A stretch of 64,000 nt of DNA, taken from assembly GCF_032854445.1 (NCBI RefSeq), contig NC_088295.1, positions 27,577,385 through 27,641,384 on the forward strand, in the 5' to 3' direction. Position numbers and translations under genes: made by a program. How positions within the stretch are numbered: the stretch's first letter is position 1; each line of letters opens with the position of its first letter. Shown here piece after piece: positions 62,901-64,000 of the stretch. Under the pieces are notes generated by a model. The model was given only the letters and a program-made list of their open reading frames with translations, ran no database searches and had not been told where the DNA came from. Source of the stretch: Liolophura sinensis (Eukaryota > Mollusca > Polyplacophora > Chitonida > Chitonidae).

Positions 62901-63456
62901 ACTAAATGGAATTGCCCTGGACATACCCTCTAGCAAGGTATGGAAATGTATGTCAAACATTCCTGATGACTGTATGAGAAAAGTTTGATTGCAACTCAAT
63001 AATTACAACTACGTGCTGAAATCCGAAATGGGGCCCACAATGATTGATTTTAAACGCTCTTTTTATCCCAGACAAACAGCCTTATGTGACAACGTCATTG
63101 ATTTTGTTCTTGAGTATAGTGTACTTCTCTTTTCCTATTGAGGGATTTTACATTCTTTGATTTGATTAGTTTCGAGCTTGTATGTTATATCTAGGTAGCG
63201 CAGGATTTGAACCATATCCAGACGGCCATACATGTATATATACGCGTATACAAAATGTCCTTTGCTTCCTATAATGGTTTCCTTTATAGCTGCATTTAAT
63301 GTATTAGATGTATGAATACCTTCAGTGGTGTATACATTCAAGGTTTACTGGGCGGAGACTAAAGGCAAGATAGGATCAGTTAATATGGATGGGACCGACC
63401 TCAGTACATTCCCCGCCAAGAACGGGGGTTTTCCTTTCTCCATAGCTGTCTCACCG
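40940..63456 (+). CDS. LDL-receptor-related protein, partial (19 exons seen)
   Basis: Exons: 40940-41054, 42509-42631, 44062-44237, 46702-46946, 47609-47759, 48507-48623, 49783-49915, 50041-50208, 51435-51619, 52356-52597, 53434-53584, 54879-54995, 57946-58082, 58590-58775, 58961-59092, 60035-60216, 61412-61647, 62787-62937, 63343-63456. At least 1020 codons. Order: signal peptide, LDLa, propeller 1 (five exons), EGF-like, propeller 2, EGF-like, LDLa, propeller 3 (four exons in the window). Blades show the LDLR class B pattern (LFWSDW, LFWTDS, FIYWTDW, each preceded by GIALD-type strands). The protein should be an endocytic or signalling surface receptor; any membrane span and tail lie beyond the window. 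Exon 57946-58082 carries a one-base frameshift. Phases are otherwise perfect. It is a lineage-specific member, not assignable to a named LRP. Confidence 0.88.
41399..41626 (-). mobile_element. SINE family 1, near full length
   Basis: Left tail gatttgtgttttatgccgta, core, right head ending cctcggccacggaagccc. LRP-like intron 1. Confidence 0.85.
42085..42245. repeat. ~37-bp tandem repeat, five copies
   Basis: Unit tctgaaggcccattagtccc plus aaggtccgttgg, with drift toward the last copy. LRP-like intron 1. Confidence 0.88.
42509..42631 (+). CDS. LRP-like exon 2: LDL-receptor class A module
   Basis: A phase 1-1 exon of 123 nt holding one complete LDLa module: [31 protein letters not shown]. Six cysteines and the acidic calcium cage (D-x-D-C-x-x-G-x-D-E-E) are intact. 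It sits immediately N-terminal to the first propeller. Confidence 0.9.
43255..43735. repeat. Three ~180-bp tandem copies in LRP-like intron 2
   Basis: Each has tgtcatctgtgtat-like sequence, ccaccaaaaattaaaactct and gttggagttatagccc, in the same order and spacing. Confidence 0.82.
44062..50208 (+). CDS. Propeller unit 1 plus EGF-like exon (6 exons)
   Basis: Exons 44062-44237, 46702-46946, 47609-47759, 48507-48623 and 49783-49915 encode a six-bladed YWTD-type propeller; 50041-50208 encodes a short four-cysteine EGF-like module ([21 protein letters not shown], a last Cys). The first exon has a Cys pair around blade 1 (DCLVYSTS ... KLC) and another in GCVYYAE; the second starts VTC. These cysteines recur in units 2 and 3 and are not typical of LDLR propellers. 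The first exon ends GAG|gttatc, a weak donor, but its phase 0 matches the two other units. Blade motifs: [28 protein letters not shown]. Confidence 0.88.
45240..46020. repeat. Cluster of TTGTAATAATTATTACAA palindromes
   Basis: Perfect copies at 45260-45279 and 45622-45639, and near-perfect ones at about 45967 and 45998, plus half-sites between. All lie in LRP-like intron 3. Confidence 0.82.
46230..46520. repeat. Foldback of a simple ~14-bp repeat
   Basis: The left half is rich in acgatgg and gatgatacggtgg, the right half in their complements (ccatcgtgccgtaat, catcgtgccgtaac). The halves could pair as a long imperfect hairpin. Confidence 0.65.
47014..47325. repeat. ~64-bp tandem repeat with alternating subtypes
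   Basis: Five copies of ggacatacacgtg, tatatagtaat and ggatggatccctgaatggc; units alternate between a ttcac(a/t)ggaatag and a cgtagtaacagcttgca form. Just 3' of the second propeller exon of unit 1. Confidence 0.88.
47861..47966 (+). mobile_element. SINE family 1 3' fragment with long tail
   Basis: cgtaatgctgaccgctgtcg, ttgagtacggcgtaaac and about ten AAAT tail units. Confidence 0.82.
48008..48140 (+). mobile_element. SINE family 1 3' half
   Basis: gcaacctactgatgatttcc, cggtttcctcccacaatact and cgtacggcgtaaaacaccta. Follows the previous fragment closely. Confidence 0.8.
48945..50580. repeat. Pair of related intron segments
   Basis: 48945-49060 and 50460-50580 share atattcaaaacagtct(a/g)agattta, atgaagtc(a/g)aagcatca and cgtaaagcgtt-like blocks. 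They flank the fifth propeller exon and the EGF-like exon of unit 1. Confidence 0.6.
49348..49406. repeat. Perfect 22-bp hairpin
   Basis: The arms 49348-49369 and 49385-49406 are exact reverse complements with a 15-nt loop. In LRP-like intron 6. Confidence 0.9.
51435..58775 (+). CDS. Propeller unit 2 plus EGF-like exon (6 exons, one frameshifted)
   Basis: Exons 51435-51619, 52356-52597, 53434-53584, 54879-54995, 57946-58082 and 58590-58775 repeat the unit 1 layout with the same phases (0, 2, 0, 0, 1). Landmarks: [47 protein letters not shown], then the EGF-like exon with [13 protein letters not shown] and QCYCPDGF. No LDLa exon lies between unit 1 and unit 2. The fifth exon has one extra base near 57991-57994, giving TAA at 58003. 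Confidence 0.85.
52905..53040. repeat. Dispersed repeat, copy 2
   Basis: Matches 36440-36590 in the order cttaagcagaa, agtagacgtcactga, attacccaaatgc. Confidence 0.5.
53109..53231. mobile_element. 123-bp foldback (MITE-like) element
   Basis: Starts tctgagatc, with ttcccaggttagcttc; the reverse complement of its end starts tctgagatc, with ttcccagattaggtttc. It also contains a 37-bp internal direct repeat (ttaaccgaaatttctgaaa). Confidence 0.7.
54137..54233 (-). mobile_element. SINE family 1 internal fragment
   Basis: tatttcacttatacgactgc, then ggaggaaaccgggaagagcc and acgaccatccgctggttgc. Both ends are missing. LRP-like intron 12. Confidence 0.8.
55000..57940. other. Long LRP-like intron 12
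   Basis: About 2.95 kb between the fourth and fifth propeller exons of unit 2. I saw no LDLa, EGF-like or YWTD-type exon in it and no clear transposon. Confidence 0.45.
57946..58082 (+). pseudogene. Frameshifted fifth propeller exon of unit 2
   Basis: Acceptor ttcag and donor CCTACAG|gtttgt bound a 137-nt exon. Its counterpart in unit 1 (49783-49915) is 133 nt with the same phase, so the length should be 136 here. The frame is open through [16 protein letters not shown] and then meets TAA; after dropping one base at about 57991-57994 the frame continues through ITVLKKS and [10 protein letters not shown] exactly as in unit 1. Either a real null or truncating allele, or a base-calling error. 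If real, the product would stop at about residue 660. Confidence 0.75.
58961..59092 (+). CDS. Second LDL-receptor class A module
   Basis: Phase 1-1 exon of 132 nt. After a Ser/Thr/Asn linker it has [26 protein letters not shown] and SGLDEEDC: six cysteines and an intact calcium cage. It precedes propeller unit 3, as the first LDLa precedes unit 1. Confidence 0.9.
59152..59219 (-). mobile_element. SINE family 1 tail fragment
   Basis: ttatttgattggtgttttac, gccgtactcaagaatattt and acttatacgacggcggcc, close to the consensus, so probably young. Confidence 0.85.
60035..63456 (+). CDS. Propeller unit 3, first four exons (gene continues)
   Basis: Exons 60035-60216, 61412-61647, 62787-62937 and 63343-63456 match the first four exons of units 1 and 2 in phase and motif: [46 protein letters not shown]. 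The fifth propeller exon (expected to start with FIYWTDW) and the EGF-like exon should lie beyond 64000. Confidence 0.88.
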
Positions 63457-63645
63457 GTAAGTGATTGAAGTAATATATTCCAGCCATACATAGCTATCTA
63501 GACATCCGCCGGAAAGTAAGAACAAGAAGCATTCTGGAAGCAGGATCAAACTCGAAGGTGATCTGTAACTTGTCAGATAGTGAAGTCATTTATCAAATTT
63601 CAGTTCCGTTCGATGGAGCGCTTGAAAAATGATCCGTAATGGGGA

Positions 63646-63905
63646 TTTATTTATTTGAATGATGTTTTACGACCTACTCAAGAATATTTTACTCATACGA
63701 CGGCGACCAGCATTGTGGGAGGAGGAAACCGGGTAGAGCCCGGGGAATCCCACAACCATCCTCAGGTTGCTGCAAGATCTTCCCACGTAAGGCCGGAGAG
63801 GTAGCCAGCATGAAATGGGCTTGGATTCACAGCGACCGCATTGTTGAAAGGCTCCTGGGTCATTGCGCCGCGTTGGCTTGCTACTGCCTCGGCGATTGAG
63901 GCACC
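63646..63905 (-). mobile_element. SINE family 1, full length
   Basis: Left tail and core, right head ending ctcggcgattgaggcacc. Lies after the last visible propeller exon. Confidence 0.85.
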
Positions 63906-64000
63906 TCCAGTATAGTGATAAGCACATTTTAATTGTGAACTCTTTTCACTCCACAATTACATATCTACAAACCTGAAGAGAAACTGAATCTAACTCGTAA

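Overview
The window is animal nuclear DNA, most likely from a mollusc or a close lophotrochozoan relative. Genes are sparse and intron-rich with GT-AG introns, the sequence is AT-leaning, and it is littered with two tRNA-derived SINE families whose tails (gtacggcgtaaaacaccaatcaaataaataaa, split here only by description, and gttaagtacgacgttaaac plus CACT repeats) I associate with molluscan genomes. That assignment is from memory and inference. No bacterial, plasmid, phage or CRISPR feature was seen.

Four protein-coding genes can be assembled exon by exon; splice phases agree at every junction, with one frameshifted exon in gene 4. (1) Minus strand, 3998-16617: a secreted C-type lectin of 276 residues with a poly-threonine tail. 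(2) Minus strand, 21198-24988: a 361-residue type I membrane protein with a signal peptide, one CUB domain, one transmembrane segment and a long cytoplasmic tail. (3) Minus strand, 27693-34402: a complete 303-residue mitochondrial enoyl-CoA delta isomerase 1 (ECI1) in 8 exons. (4) Plus strand, 40940 to beyond 63456: an LDL-receptor-related protein with a signal peptide, two LDLa modules and at least three six-bladed YWTD propeller units, each followed (where visible) by a divergent EGF-like exon. It runs off the right edge.

Region by region: 1-3997 is gene-free with SINEs; 3998-16617 holds the lectin gene with very long introns; 16618-21197 is intergenic with second-family SINEs and an 87-bp tandem array just past the CUB receptor stop; 21198-24988 is the CUB receptor; 24989-27692 is intergenic plus the ECI1 3' end; 27693-34402 is ECI1; 34403-40939 is intergenic and dominated by a ~53-bp satellite array split by a dead Tc1/mariner transposon; 40940-64000 is the LRP-like gene, whose introns carry several foldback elements and tandem repeats.

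The genes do not form a pathway. Three are cell-surface or secreted recognition proteins (lectin, CUB receptor, LRP-like) and one is metabolic. The most unusual signals are: tandem arrays that have copied real exon boundaries of ECI1 (a splice donor about 15 times at a 38-bp period, and a splice acceptor six times at a ~70-bp period); a similar array continuing from the last codons of the CUB receptor; a one-base frameshift in the second propeller unit of the LRP-like gene; cysteine-reinforced propellers in that gene; and long intronic inverted repeats.
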